In this document: in pieces, positions 18,091 to 29,099 of the stretch
How positions within the stretch are numbered: the stretch's first letter is position 1
How the letters are laid out: the number at the start of each line of letters is the position of its first letter
Source: Blasia pusilla
Lineage: Eukaryota > Marchantiophyta > Marchantiopsida > Blasiales
DNA length: 64,000 bases
Direction: 5' to 3'
Assembly: GCA_050084515.1 (NCBI GenBank)
Contig: CM114271.1
Coordinates: 62,001 to 126,000 of the forward strand
The notes under the pieces: model-generated
Databases searched by the model: none
What the model was told of the DNA's origin: nothing
The model's input: only the letters and a program-made list of their open reading frames with translations
Program-made: the position numbers and the translations under genes

Positions 18091-19374
18091 TGAGCCGATG
18101 TTTGCGTTGGCTTGTTGCCATTTTCTTTTTCATTCTTGTATGCATTTTTTGACTCCTCTTTTGAGTTGTTATTACCTTTCTTTGTCCTCTTCTCACGTTT
18201 ATTTTATAATAAAGTGGATATATCTTTAATGATGTTGTTTAGAAAATTGATGACACGCGGACCTTTCGTGCGTGACCACATGTCAATTGGAGTCAATCCG
18301 TGAATGACAAAGAAGCAGGTAAGCCTTGTGTACGGGTGACGGATCTAAAGTTGATAGGCATGGGAACTACGACCGTCTTTGCCAACTCAAGCAGTATAAA
18401 GCTTCGGTCGCGTCACCCACGCACGATCCAAATATAAAACTTAAAAGGAAAGGGGATGGAAACCCATCAGGATACAAGACAACAAGACGAGAATTCGATG
18501 AGAGAGAAGGAACGATGTGGATCCAACTACCTACCATTCCCGACGTCCCAATCGGGTGGGAGTCGGGCTTCAGTCGGCGATGGAAACGAGGATTGTAGGC
18601 AGGCGAGTCCACCCCGAGCTGCAATAGACCGTTCGATCATGAATCCTAACGATTTGGAGGAGACGGGAGGGCGCGCGAAGCTTTTACGGGATGGCGGCGG
18701 GGATGGGAAGGAGATTGATAGTGGGATGGAGGATGGAGGAGGTCGTGTGTTATATCAAAACGGAGATACCGACTTCCTCTATGTTTTGATCCGTAGCGTC
18801 AATCTTCTAGTGAAGTATTTTTCAGTTTATTTTGTTTTGTAGAGTTTTGTTGTTTTAGGGTTTCTCATTTAGGTATTAGGGTCCTCTTTGTTGTCTCGTT
18901 TTGTTGTAATGCTTTGAATGTTTCCAAGACAACTCATGTTGTTATTCCACACCACCCTTTTTTTTCTCTTTGTCCTTATTCTCAGAAAGCCACACACGCG
19001 TTCCTCCTTCACGTTTGACCCATATTTTTCTCCCTTATCCCACTCTATTCCCATCTATTTTTTCCATCTATTATTTTTCCATATCACTAGTACCTCCATA
19101 CTATCTCTACATTATTTGGGAAGGAGTTGGGCCATATGTCATAGGTGAAGATGGTAGATGAGAGTTCATACTAGGGAGAGCATTTCCGTGGACGGGAAGA
19201 GAGTCGATTACCATTAGGGTGGTTGAATGGGGGTTGTGGGGCGGATTTTGGTGGGGTTTGTCTCTCGAGTTTGAGGGAGGGGTTCATGTTCTCTTCTTGG
19301 TGAGAGGTGTCCGTGCCTCGACCCGCATCGGCCCCTTGCGTAGGGGCTCGTGGGTCATCTAGCTAGGATATGAA
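18091..19374. other. No gene recognised
   Basis: Frames at 18,326-18,598 and 18,456-18,842 overlap in different phases and match nothing I know. A 46-base sequence starting at 18,430 recurs at 22,033 (see separate entry). 18,920-19,100 is T-rich. Confidence 0.4.
18430..18475 (+). repeat. 46-bp repeat downstream of non-LTR A
   Basis: AAATATAAAACTTAA followed by AGG-AAAGGGGATGGAAACCC and ATCAGGATAC. The same sequence with 2-3 differences is at 22,033-22,077, shortly after the poly-A of non-LTR B. Both lie on the same strand downstream of a non-LTR element, so it may be element 3' sequence or a shared insertion target. Confidence 0.7.
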
Positions 19375-19899
19375 ATGCCCTTGTTGTCCCGAATTCTTCG
19401 CTTTTCTGGAATTCGGAACCATTTAGGGGCTGAACATCCTCACTTTGATAGATTCGGATGGGTGGTTTCTCCAATCGATCATGGATGCTCACCGGTGCTT
19501 CATGCATCATCGCCCCCTCCCGAGGCATGGGAGTGGTTGAGGTCCCACCTTGGCAGCATCTTTGAGACCCGTTTTTCCCTTCCCGAGGTTGTTTCATAGG
19601 ATTCCCCCTTGCTATTTGGGATGAGCTTTGCCACTCTTTCCTCCTTCCCTTATCTAGGATCGCACTTGATCCTATGGATGAGCTCGTGGTATCTACTACC
19701 TCTCCTTCCACGATGGTATCTTCACTATACCCGAGGAGGAAGGCTGGCCATAGAGAGGTTGTGGCCCGATTGCGGCGCTTCCGAGGAGGTGATTGGGAGT
19801 CTGCAGAGTGAGTTCGTGGCATATGCTAGAGGTAGCACTCCACGTGGTTTCCCAATAGATGATCTTGTAGCTCCCAGATTGCGACGATGTAGGAGACTT

Positions 19900-21120
19900 G
19901 GGCGAGCCAGGGAGTACTCGCGAGCGGCTCGTGCGCTCCGCCTATGGATATGGCTCCTCCTTCTGCTGTTACCATCGACGCCCTCCGGAGGCTACACCCT
20001 CGTCTAGTGGTTGACATCAAACAACATTTGTACATGACTTCCATCCTGACACGACCTTATGCCTAGACCCATCCCTCTTTCCACGGGCACTTGGGCGTTC
20101 CCCTAGGATAGTAGCTGGAGGGTTGTCCGGTATGATGTACGAACACCTTGGTGATTTCTTTCCCTCCGAGGACTCTGCTAGCGGCTTTTTTGAGTTGCTT
20201 CAGGTTGCCTCTCACCTAGCTTAGGGGAGAGTTCCAACAGTAGTAGCCCAGGTATTGGGGGCGGGGCGACTTTTGGCATAATCGAAGGAGGGTGGAGGGA
20301 TCCGTCCGATTGCCATAGGGGAGGTGCTCTTGCGGTTGGTGAGTTGCACTATCGCTTTGCAGTTCCGTGAGGCTTTCCAGTCACATCTGAGTCCGCACTA
20401 GTTCGGAGTTGCTACGTGAGCTGGTTGTGAGGCTGTAGCCTTAGGTTTGAGGGCTTGTTTAGATATACATCCCAAGTGGGTGGTTCTCCAAGTTGATGTG
20501 GAGAACGCCTTTAACTCACTGTATCGGGCAGCTATCTTCACGGAGCTGAGAGACGCAAGGGGTCCCATAGCGAGCCTGATTCCCTTCGTGCATGCTTTTT
20601 ATGGGGCTCCCTCGGCTCTCTATTTTCACCACGGTAGGTTCGAGGAGGAGGTCACGGTCTTGGAGTCTGCTATTGGGACGCGTCAGGGTGATCCCTTGGG
20701 TGGTGCATTGTTTGCTTTGGCTCATTATCTCAGCAGATTCTTTCTCTGTGGAGGCTTTCGTGGGTTGCATTTTCCTTCTTTGGCACATGATACTCACATT
20801 GTCGGCCTCGAGACTTGGTTGTTCTGCATTTCAAAGCACTTTTCAAAGACAGATTGGCACACATCGCCTTGCGGTGAAGGTGGGAAAGTGCAAGGCATGG
20901 TCTTCATTAGGCTTGTCAAGCATATATTCATTTACCCGACGGTATTTTGACACTCGCTCAAGGGCTTCGGCGTCTAGGAGTCCCACTGGGAGCCAAGACT
21001 TTGTATCGAGTTTTATGGCGGCGGCTCTTACCCGGACGAGGATATCCCCATGGAGGTTCGGGCCCGTATTCGCTCTTGCTCCGGAAAGGGGGCAGGCTCA
21101 TGGGTGGGGGCTCGTCCCCT
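19900..21120 (+). pseudogene. Non-LTR reverse transcriptase B
   Basis: Blocks in order: REYSRAARAL (about 19,908), FGVAT then TGA then AGCEAVALGLRA (about 20,400), LDIHPKWVVLQVDVENAFNS (motif A, about 20,459), ARGPIASLIPFVHAFYGAPS, TRQGDPLGGALFALAHYLSR (motif B, from 20,678) and FPSLAHDTHIVG (20,770-20,805). The first catalytic Asp of the ADD motif is His (CAT at 20,785-20,787), so this copy is catalytically dead. After 20,950 the reading frame changes at least twice through the thumb region (RRLGVPLGA). Confidence 0.8.
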
Positions 21121-21176
21121 AATCCCGGTTTTCATCGATCGCACCACTTACCTACACTACGGCCGATGAGGTTCCG

Positions 21177-21863
21177 ATGGGCTGCCCCAACCAACGGGGT
21201 TGGTTCGACACATTGAAAGTGTTCTTCGGAGTCCTGGATCCACTTGGTGTGCATTTGGCACGATGTCCAGTTGGGGGTGAGAGGATAGCCACTCACGATG
21301 CAGTGCGGGATATTATGTTCTCTATTGCTCGGGAGAGTGGATTCCATGTACAAAGAGAGAGGCACTACTCCATACAAGATTCCCTTATCCGTGCTGATCT
21401 CTACATGACGAGGGAGTCTGAGGTGGTGGTAGCGGATGTTGTAGTGACGGATCCTATGCGGGAGGCGGTGCGAGCCCAAGTGGTAGCACAAGGAAGATTG
21501 CTACAAGGAGCGGCGGCGGCGGTCAAGAAGACCCACATTTATAGTCGACTTCATGACAGACATCGATTTATCCCCCTAGCCATTGAAATGTACGAGGCGA
21601 TGGGGGAGAGGATTGACTCGTTCCTTACGGATTGCGCCCATCATCTCCAGTCAAGAAATGGATTGTCCTTAGCCACTGCGATATTTTATTGTAGGCAACG
21701 GGTCTCCATAACTTTGCAGCGCGCCCAGGAAAATGGGCTTTTGCGGCGGGCTCAGGCGGCGGTTGGAGACGCCAATGCTAGAGGCCCACTTAGTAGGAAT
21801 CATAGTTCTCTAAGTCTAGGTTTTGTTGATATTGTCTATGCTGTTGGTGATTTTGGTGGTTAG
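21177..21863 (+). pseudogene. Non-LTR B C-terminal endonuclease-type region
   Basis: 228 codons, the longest intact frame of this family in the window. DPLGVHLARC keeps the His and last Cys of the CCHC. HDAVRDIMFSIARESGFHVQ and IRADLYM with VVVADVVVTDPMREAV correspond to the RLE-type blocks. A C-terminal tail follows: YSRLHDRHRFIPLAIEMYEA, GERIDSFLTDCAHHLQSRNG and RQRVSITLQRAQ. The first two Cys of the knuckle are lost by an upstream frameshift. The tail is conserved in element A and in the fragment at 25,490-25,700, so it is a real part of the family protein. Confidence 0.7.
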
Positions 21864-21995
21864 AGGGAGGCCCCCTTCTTCTTTCTCCGGGCCGGGTTCC
21901 GTTGGGCATATGGGTTTCCCATCCTTTTTCTACATATATATTTTATTTCATCATGATTAAAAAAGGGGCATAAAGATACAAATAAGGGGCCATAG

Positions 21996-22008
21996 AAAAA
22001 AAAAAAAA
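21996..22008 (+). other. Poly-A tail of non-LTR B
   Basis: A run of 13 A's, 133 bases after the stop of the C-terminal frame. It fits the 3' end of a retrotransposed RNA. Confidence 0.7.
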
Positions 22009-22032
22009 CCGAAGCCCCCGAATATAAGGTCC

Positions 22033-22077
22033 GAATATAAAACTTAATAGAAAAGGGGATGGAAACCCATCAGATAC
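22033..22077 (+). repeat. Second copy of the 46-bp repeat, next to the non-LTR B poly-A
   Basis: GAATATAAAACTTAATAGAA followed by AAGGGGATGGAAACCCATC and AGATAC. It starts 25 bases after the poly-A tract and matches 18,430-18,475. Confidence 0.7.
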
Positions 22078-22285
22078 ATAGAATAAGAAGACAGAAGGGA
22101 CGTCCCCCTAGAAGAGACCTCCCCTAACGACCAAAATCACCGATCTACCCGGAGTTGCTTGCTTGGACTCCATCACAGTCATCAGACGCGTGACTGACGG
22201 ACGCTTCAGGCTGTGGGGGGTATTATATGGACAGGTTCTAAGCCTAGAAATTTGGATGAACAGGTCATGGGGTTCGAAAGTCAAT

Positions 22286-22334
22286 TTTGACCGATCACAC
22301 GGACGCCAATACGCATAGCTCCACAGTTTATAAG
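22286..22334 (+). promoter_or_regulatory. Promoter elements of the secreted-protein gene
   Basis: TTTGACC (22,286-22,292) contains a W-box core for WRKY factors, GCCAAT (22,305-22,310) is a CCAAT box, and TTTATAAG (22,327-22,334) is a TATA box. TATA lies about 150 bases before the ATG, leaving a pyrimidine-rich 5' leader of roughly 120 bases. These are motif matches only. Confidence 0.5.
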
Positions 22335-22480
22335 CCCAGAGGCGAGCACTGCCTTTCACATCTCAAGCCGATCCCTCGAGAACGATCTATCTCTCTGAGA
22401 ACTTCATTTCTTCGCTAGATAACGCAATCCTTGCGATCGACTTACATTCTCTCATCGATCTCCAGCGCTAGCAGTCGATC

Positions 22481-22789
22481 ATGGCCATCTTACGAGTTCT
22501 CTGTGTGGCACTGCTACTCGCAGCATTGACCGAAGCTGCGAAGATTGAGACGTTCAATTCGGCCAGCTGTGATGGTAATCCTACCAACACCTTCTTGGTG
22601 GGAGGCAATACCTGTCAAATATTCAATGACCAGGGCGCAGTTCGCATCACCGAAGTCAGCGGCGACACCCGAGTGTCCATCCATAACCAGCAGGATTGTG
22701 AGCAGTACAGTAGTGTGGCGCAAATCTATGGACCGGGCTGTGTTGTGCAAGGCAGAACCGCGCTGCGCGCCGTCTGGATTCAGGGTTGA
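22481..22789 (+). CDS. Small secreted four-cysteine protein
   Basis: 102 codons, ATG in good context (GATCATGGCC), stop TGA. Residues 1-19 form a clear signal peptide (MAILRVLCVALLLAALTEA), likely cut before AKIETF. The mature part of about 83 residues has four cysteines (30, 45, 73, 87), enough for two disulfides. It is rich in short beta-prone segments (GAVRITEVS, DTRVSIHNQ, ALRAVWIQG). The layout recalls small secreted beta-barrel plant defence peptides of the MiAMP1 or beta-gamma crystallin type, but two cysteines fewer than MiAMP1 make this only a suggestion. It is the only clean, host-like gene in the window, with no internal stops, normal CAG codons for Gln and its own promoter motifs. 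A single exon is assumed. It is probably apoplastic. Confidence 0.75.
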   Translation: MAILRVLCVALLLAALTEAAKIETFNSASCDGNPTNTFLVGGNTCQIFNDQGAVRITEVSGDTRVSIHNQQDCEQYSSVAQIYGPGCVVQGRTALRAVWIQG

Positions 22790-22836
22790 AGAACTTAAGG
22801 TGTGGTACTTGCTGTCTGAATCGTATTGTCTGCGCT

Positions 22837-22864
22837 GCGCTTTTAGTTCCTTGACTAAAAGCGC
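22837..22864. other. Hairpin in the 3' flank of the secreted-protein gene
   Basis: An 11-base perfect stem (GCGCTTTTAGT / ACTAAAAGCGC) with a 6-base loop, 48 bases after the stop codon. It may sit in the 3' UTR; its role is unknown. Confidence 0.5.
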
Positions 22865-25489
22865 TAAATGACTGCAACTCAACGTATCACAGATTGTCTG
22901 CAAGACATGTATAGTTGCGCATGCTGTAGATAATTCTGCTCCCATCGTTTCTCTATTCTCACCATGCTCGAATCGGTTTGGATCCGTCATTTCATGGATC
23001 GTTTGGTTGCGTGCAGGGCACAGTTGGGATCAAGTAAGCTGCGAGAAGTGCCGATATGCGACAAGAAACAAGGCAGATGTGTAGACCGTTCCATGGGCAT
23101 GCACCAAGTTCGCAATGCAGCTGAACTTAGCGCTAAATCTCACAGATGACCTAGAACTTTCACACTCCATTCGAAGTCCTTTTCTTGTCGGCAAAGATGT
23201 AACTATTTTATGTGAATCTCCGCATGGGCTGGTCAAGCCGACATAAATAATATACAACCCAAGTATTCATATTCACACTTTCGTATGTGGCATGGTCGCA
23301 CGCGTAGAACGCGAAAAGAAAAAGACTGGAGAACTTTGAAAGTTGTACAGACACATTTTTCATTTGGAAATTCTGTCATTGGGCTGAGCAGATTACCATG
23401 CATCATCGCACGCTGATGGCCAGCTGGCTTGTTCTCGAATCGCATGATCCTCAACTGTCAAATGACAACATAGGTAGAAACGGTGTCAAGGAAAATCAAA
23501 TCAATCCTGGAAACTGCATGGAAAGGATCGGCTCTAACAAGTCAAAGTCAAGACATTCCGTTGAATAGCATCAGTTGTAATGAGAGCTCTGTCGACTAAG
23601 TTAAATTTGTGGCTATTATTCCTGATATAGCGGGGTTGGGACTCTTTAAGAAAGCTTGCTTTCATCTCCAGCTAGGCTTCCCAACAAGTTGGACTTGATC
23701 TACTGATTCTTCTTCTTTTTCTTCGTTGGTCACGGGCCTGACAAAACTTCCGAGTACTATCGTAGTATCCTGGCCCGGCATTTTTGTTTTGTTGAAGATC
23801 GCCTTCCAAGTTCTCAGTCTGGAATCTTGTTTCCGGCAGGGATATGTGACAAAACATCAGGGGAGCAGCAATTCATTTTGTTCAAGGTCGACTTCCAAGT
23901 TCTCCGTCTAGAATCTGGAAGTTTGTCTCCGACCGGGTTATGTGACAAAACATCGGGGAAGCAATACTTCAGTCTTAGAAGTGTTTTATTTCATCAAATG
24001 CATGTTCATGTAATGAACCGTAAAAACGGATCACTTTATGACATGAATTATGGTCAAAAAACATCCCACATACGTGTGAACTTTGAAGTTTTTCCTCTTA
24101 CGCTCAATCCAAATATAGAATCCAAATATAGATTAGTGCTTCAAAGTTTAACTGTTCAACAATGTCCGGGGAGAACCGGGGTTACGTGTTGAGCTGGCCG
24201 GAAGAATTTGAAAATTTCCGATTCAGGTTGTCACTTACCGGCCAAAAACCGAGGGTTCAGGGAGGGTGTCCTTTGTATTAATATCTGTTTAGCCGGCTGG
24301 AATGAGGAAAACTTCGAAAAACGGTCGGGTTTTGAAATCGGTTTGACACTGCTGTTCAACGTAGAGCCACGGCTATCTATGGGTGACGGGGTGTCAACTT
24401 TGAATCTTTGAGCCGCAAGATTCGACAACCTTAAAGTCGACGCCCGGTCGGGCAAGGTAAGATTCATAAGAATAGAGGAGGGTCGTCGACTATTATTGGT
24501 CTACTATTTTGTGTGAGGACTCAGTCACACTCTTTGTCTACGTAGTGTAAAGTGAACGTTGGTTTCGAATAGATGTGGACGTCAATTCATGGGAAAAACG
24601 TACTGCCCGGGCATACCAAACTTGGAAAGTACAAAATGAGGCAAAAGTGGGATTCATTGCATCGGATAACATAAGTCATTGGATAAGAAGTAATATGCAG
24701 ACATACAACAATAACAATACATATAACCGTGATACTGCCCTTAAGAGTTAGTTTCTTTCACGCATCTGGACTTCATTTTTCTCTTACATTAGTAAATCAC
24801 CAAGCCTTCTTCTAGTTAACAGGATTTGGTTCATTATAGACAGCAGTGAGAAATGTCTTAATATTTGAAAAATGATTGTCACCGAGCCTGTCACTGTTTC
24901 AATTTGTAGTTTCAAAATGTGGCGAATATCAACGGTCGGTTCACAAATCGTAAGTTTAAACTCTGAGAAATCGTAAGTTGAAAGTGTGAGAAATAGAAAG
25001 ACTTCCGTATCTTGATGGGGTTGGTTAAGAACATGGTAATCCATGAAAGTCTGAATCTGAATATGACAAAATTGGAAGATATAGTACAAGACAAGGTGTA
25101 ATACAAATTATAAAAGAAGAATATTCGGTTCATGATATAAGACCAGACCTGAAATCGACCCATCAAGAGGAAATTCACTAGGGGCGACCATTTTTCTTCC
25201 CCGATATTTCTCAAAGATCACTCTTCACCTACTTCTTGACCTTAGTCACCTTACTACTTGTCTCGTCGAAATTTCACCGCAACTACTATGATTTTCTACT
25301 CTATTTAATTCTTTTGTTATTTCCTGTTTCAATTTTTTGTTTTACGAAATTTCTAAGTGGAACCGTAATTTGGTAGCTTTCAATAAAGAGGTTTGATTGA
25401 CGGATCCCAACTCTTAACTTATTAATGTCCGCCATGATGAATAATCCTAATCCTGCTCCATTTTTTTTGACAAGTGGTTTATTTCCGGT
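22865..25489. other. No gene recognised
   Basis: Short frames on both strands (for example 23,827-24,192 and 24,784-25,089) have no family resemblance. This may be the 3' flank of the secreted-protein gene plus old repeat sequence. AT content rises after 24,700. Confidence 0.4.
23787..23975. repeat. Two-unit diverged tandem repeat, about 90 bp
   Basis: Units begin at 23,787 and 23,877 with TTTTGTT-AAG-TCG-CTTCCAAG and both contain TATGTGACAAAACATC and GGG-AGCA. They are diverged by roughly a fifth plus small indels. Confidence 0.6.
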
Positions 25490-25700
25490 TTCGACGGGGC
25501 CCTACAAGGAGTTTATAATCGAATTCATGACAAACATCAATTTATCTTCCTAATCATTGAGATGTACCATTGAAATGTACCTGAAAGAGGTTTGACTCGA
25601 TCTTTACGAATTTCGCTCAACATCTCCGGTCCAAAAATGGGTCCTAACCACTCTATTCTTTATTGTAGGGTCCTCTCTTTGAATCAATGGAGGACCGAAA
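25490..25700 (+). mobile_element. Non-LTR retrotransposon C-terminal fragment
   Basis: The + strand reads GVYNRIHDKHQFIFLIIEMY and, after a stop and frame change, ERFDSIFTNFAQHLRSKNGS and LYSLL. These align with YSRLHDRHRFIPLAIEMYEA and ERIDSFLTDCAHHLQSRNG of element B. It is a third, heavily decayed member of the same family. Only the 3' part is present, as usual for 5'-truncated non-LTR insertions. Confidence 0.7.
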
Positions 25701-26829
25701 AATCAATAGATCCGAAAGCCTATATGCAAAGAGGATTCTATACGTCTGTTCTAGAGCCACTAAAAGATGCGTTACAAGTGTTCCGATCGAGCACCTTATA
25801 GATACCCCGCTCAAAGCCAATTCGGAATAAGTTTCAGTTCGATCGTGATTTGCAGGAGAAGTACAAATCTGGAGAGCCTCTGGAGTACCCGCTTACTCCC
25901 ACCAACACCAGGTTATCCCGCTACAATGGACATGAAATGTTCTTGCACCTATCTCGTAAGACACCCGTCTTTCCTTCAAACGAATTGGCAGACAGCTGAG
26001 AAATTGGAAGCCAGGAGGAGAAGAAGCATGCCGTCGAACAAGAACTCATTGATGAGGGCATGACGATGAGGTTTGGGTGGGGAGGAAACAAAATCAAAAC
26101 CGGAGCTTGCCGGAGAAAGGGGTTGTTCTGGAGGTGGATTGAAGGATGCCCAAAGACTGAAAACCCGACTAAATTAACCGCACGAAAATCGTGCCCAATC
26201 CCTATAATCCTGTGGGACATACTCTCGTTGCGACAGATGATCTTCAGCCGAATTTTGAAGCCGACGTTCGGCTGTGAGCGGTGTGCGATTCGACGTGATT
26301 TCGTTGCATTTGAAAACGGAGTTTTCGAGCCGTGCGGTGAACTCACAGTACGGCTCGAGTGTCGAGAACGACGTAGAAGAAACTCAAGCGAATCGCATCC
26401 AATCCAGTTTCTGTGGATTACTTCGGATTGTGAATCGTGGAAAAGGGTTTTAGACACTTTGTTCATTTATCATTCGGCTGGTGTGGATAAATTCACTTGA
26501 AACGTGTGCCCACCAAAAGCCAACGTACTAACTATCACTTGCGTGACCCAACTGTCACCTGCCCCACCAAATGAGACAATTTTCAAACGAGACCGTGTGT
26601 CAACTTTCAGGAGGCCGTTATAGGCGTCTGCACACGTGGCCAGAACAAAGTAATGGCCTGAGCGCGCGCCGCGCGTGGTGATACATTGCTGACTTACAGA
26701 AGACTACCCAGTGTCCAAACCTACATGACGAACGAGGCTCCGACAGGTTTTTTTAAGTACCCCCATATTGAATGAGAGCCACAAGCTCGATGAGAGCAAT
26801 TACGGCACTTGACATTCTGATGGCATATG
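25701..26829. other. Unrecognised region with overlapping open frames
   Basis: A 181-codon - frame (26,466-25,921) and a 146-codon + frame (26,060-26,500) overlap. Neither has a domain I know, and at most one can be real. The + frame has two C-x2-C-like pairs (for example GCERCA), too little for a call. 26,640-26,690 is GC-rich (GCGCGCGCCGCGCG), unlike the neighbours. Confidence 0.3.
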
Positions 26830-27250
26830 ATACAATATGGATGCTCTGGCCACTAAAGACTTCAATAAAGAGATCGAAAGGCTCTCCGAATTCTGATGTT
26901 GTCTTATGATGATGTCAAGGAGAGACTCTCAAATCCTTCATTTGAAACATGCTTTCAAATGCAGAGACTTGGAATGTACTTGAAGCGGTTCATGCTAGCA
27001 CAAGCATGACCAGAAAACTGGTATTGCAAAGACTTAATTTACTCAATGAAGATGAGCTCGAGCCTCCACTATGCATTCTCACCTCAGCATTATGAAAACA
27101 TGGCGCCACTATGATGAATAGTGTGACCCAAGACTCCCTCTGAGGGACTTCATAAACTCTCTAGCCCCGAGAGAGGACGCCTACTTTTCTGAACTATGCA
27201 CACTCCTACTTGACGAAGAGAGAGAGGCGAATAGCGACCTTGCTGCCCAA
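26830..27250 (+). pseudogene. Possible Ty1/copia-type gag fragment
   Basis: Across frames, AETWNVLEAVHASTSMTRKL followed by VLQRLNLLNEDELE resembles the start of copia Gag (consensus like WxxLxxxYxSxSxxxxxxLxxQL). RDFINSLAPREDAYFSELCT with LLLDEEREANSDL recalls the later helical part (xLLxSLPxxY..). The frame is broken by a stop near 27,120. It is cut at the right by the gypsy fragment that starts about 27,262 in the opposite orientation. The assignment rests on weak similarity only. Confidence 0.4.
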
Positions 27251-27261
27251 GGAGGACAAGA

Positions 27262-27690
27262 GTGGGACTCTCAAGATGGTGCGCCTTGCACTCACATTGA
27301 ACGTCGTGGGTACCGTGTGTTGCAAGTAGACATAGTCTCCTAATGAAACCTCCAAATAGTAGGTGGATAACCACCTCCTGAATAGTTGCATTCTTCAAAG
27401 TATCTCGATGTTGTGCAATCACCAAGTTCTCAAACGCCATGGGCATCACTCTCAAAATAACTCAGCCCTCGAGAATATACTCGCATCCATAAATCAGGTC
27501 ATCAAGGTTCAACACCTCACCAACATCTCTACTGAATGGCCTTAAAGTAAATTTGGCTCGACCATAAAAAAGCAAGTCACGGTGAGAAAGTCGCTAGGAT
27601 GCTGCATGTTGAATCTGATCCCATCGCCAACCACGGCAATCAAGGTCCCAATCTCTAGGTGACTTCTCTGCAAGCCATCAGGTAGAGAAG
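27262..27690 (-). mobile_element. Gypsy integrase C-terminal fragment
   Basis: The - strand matches the gypsy integrase end at 5,560-5,960: the DNA for LGDWDL, the DVGEVLN block, VMPMAFENLVIAQHRDTLKN and VYLQHTVPTTF followed by RRTILRV. It stops just where the polyprotein would continue to the PHD finger. It is more diverged from the two long copies than they are from each other, so it is an older insertion of the same or a sister family. Confidence 0.8.
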
Positions 27691-28658
27691 AAAAAAAAGT
27701 GGTTTTTATGACTAGAATTGAACGATTGAGGTTCTTCAGGACTTGAATATATGACTAGAATGTCCCTGGTCATACAATAGTCATATCTTTCACCAAAAGA
27801 AGGAAATATTAGTCATATTAGAACATTACTAAGTCCTACAATAAGTCTGCGTGATAGTTTAGTAATATATGAAATGACTTAGTAATCTTTTAGTGATATA
27901 TAAGCAAGATGTCTCAACTTCTAGTCATGTAAAATAGCAATATGACTCAATGACATGGATTTTTCTAGTTTGTTATTAATTTTAACATAGTTTTTCATTA
28001 GATATAAATATAGATATAAACTCACACTACTTTGTACTAAAAACATGGAAAAAAATTGGATGATAGATTTTATTCCTACCATTGGAGGGCAATATGAAGC
28101 GGGAGCAAAAATTAATAGGGTCTCACTAAGAGGGCGGGAAGCTTGGAGAAACCAAGGAAGAGATAGTACATACTAGACCGCGGCAAACAAGGGGGCGCGC
28201 GCGAACTAAGGAACTTGGTGCAAACATAGAGACAAATGACTCGTGCGCGGGAGGGAAAGGGATTGAGATAGGGTTTAGTGTGAGTTACATTGCTTTCTTG
28301 TGTGCACCAACTCAAGGTGTTTCAAATATTTGAGAGCTATTGTTTAGGTGATATGAGTGTGGGTGAGATCAGGTTAAAGCAATTTTGGTCCTCCATTGTA
28401 TACTTTTTGTACTTGAGCGAAAAGAGAAGATCGCAGTCGCGACAAGTTTAGAGAAGAGAAGATGAGGGAGACCAATTATACCTATTTTGGGAGAGGGGAG
28501 AGGAGCTAATGCTGTTGGCATTTTTCGAAACAAGTTCAGAGAGGTCTAGATGAAGGTGTTGTTTACTTCTCTGGATGGGCGTAAGAACAAGACCGGCAAC
28601 CTTTTTTGCAAGGTGAATTAGTTCACCTTAGACATGAGGTTCAATTTTGGAATTTTTC
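27691..28658. other. No gene recognised
   Basis: AT-rich. It contains several ATGACTAGAAT / AGTCATAT-type words on both strands (27,700-27,940), similar in flavour to 45,690-45,800, perhaps a decayed MITE. Nothing codes convincingly. Confidence 0.3.
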
Positions 28659-28769
<111 letters not shown>

Positions 28770-29099
28770 ACTCTCTCTTGAGAGCTCCCATATCATTCTG
28801 CTGCACTCATCACCATCTTTGTTTTGCTTGACATTCAGGTTGTTGTGTTCATGATAGAGACGTCTTTGCTGCTCTCCTCCGCTTTTGGCAGCTCAGGTTG
28901 TCAAGTTCACTTCATAGATTCGAACTACTGCAACGAAATGTGACTCGCTGCAAGTGAAGTTAAAGGTACTCATGGGTAGTGTTGATTAGTTTAATCAAAC
29001 AGCTGGTGCCCAAACTACTGAAGAAAATGAGAGAACTTAGAAAGATCTTGAATGTAATAATATCACTTCTTTAAACGACCGGGTGATATCCCTGTCTAT

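Larger units (their letters stand above)
19375..22008 (+). mobile_element. Non-LTR retrotransposon B with poly-A tail (decayed)
   Basis: This element has the same architecture as A: an unassigned upstream stretch, then RT (about 19,900-21,120), a C-terminal endonuclease-type region (21,177-21,863) and a 3' end with a run of 13 adenines at 21,996-22,008. It is more GC-rich than A and clearly diverged from it, so it is a separate insertion of the same family. Several frameshifts and stops, including TAG at 20,399 and TGA at 20,417 where Q and R are expected, make it inactive. Confidence 0.75.

Noticed and set aside
22514-22990. 158-codon - strand frame
   Set aside because: Antisense to the signal-peptide gene, no domain, no promoter.
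25921-26500. Two overlapping long frames as genes
   Set aside because: Opposite strands, no recognised motif, and no way to choose between them.
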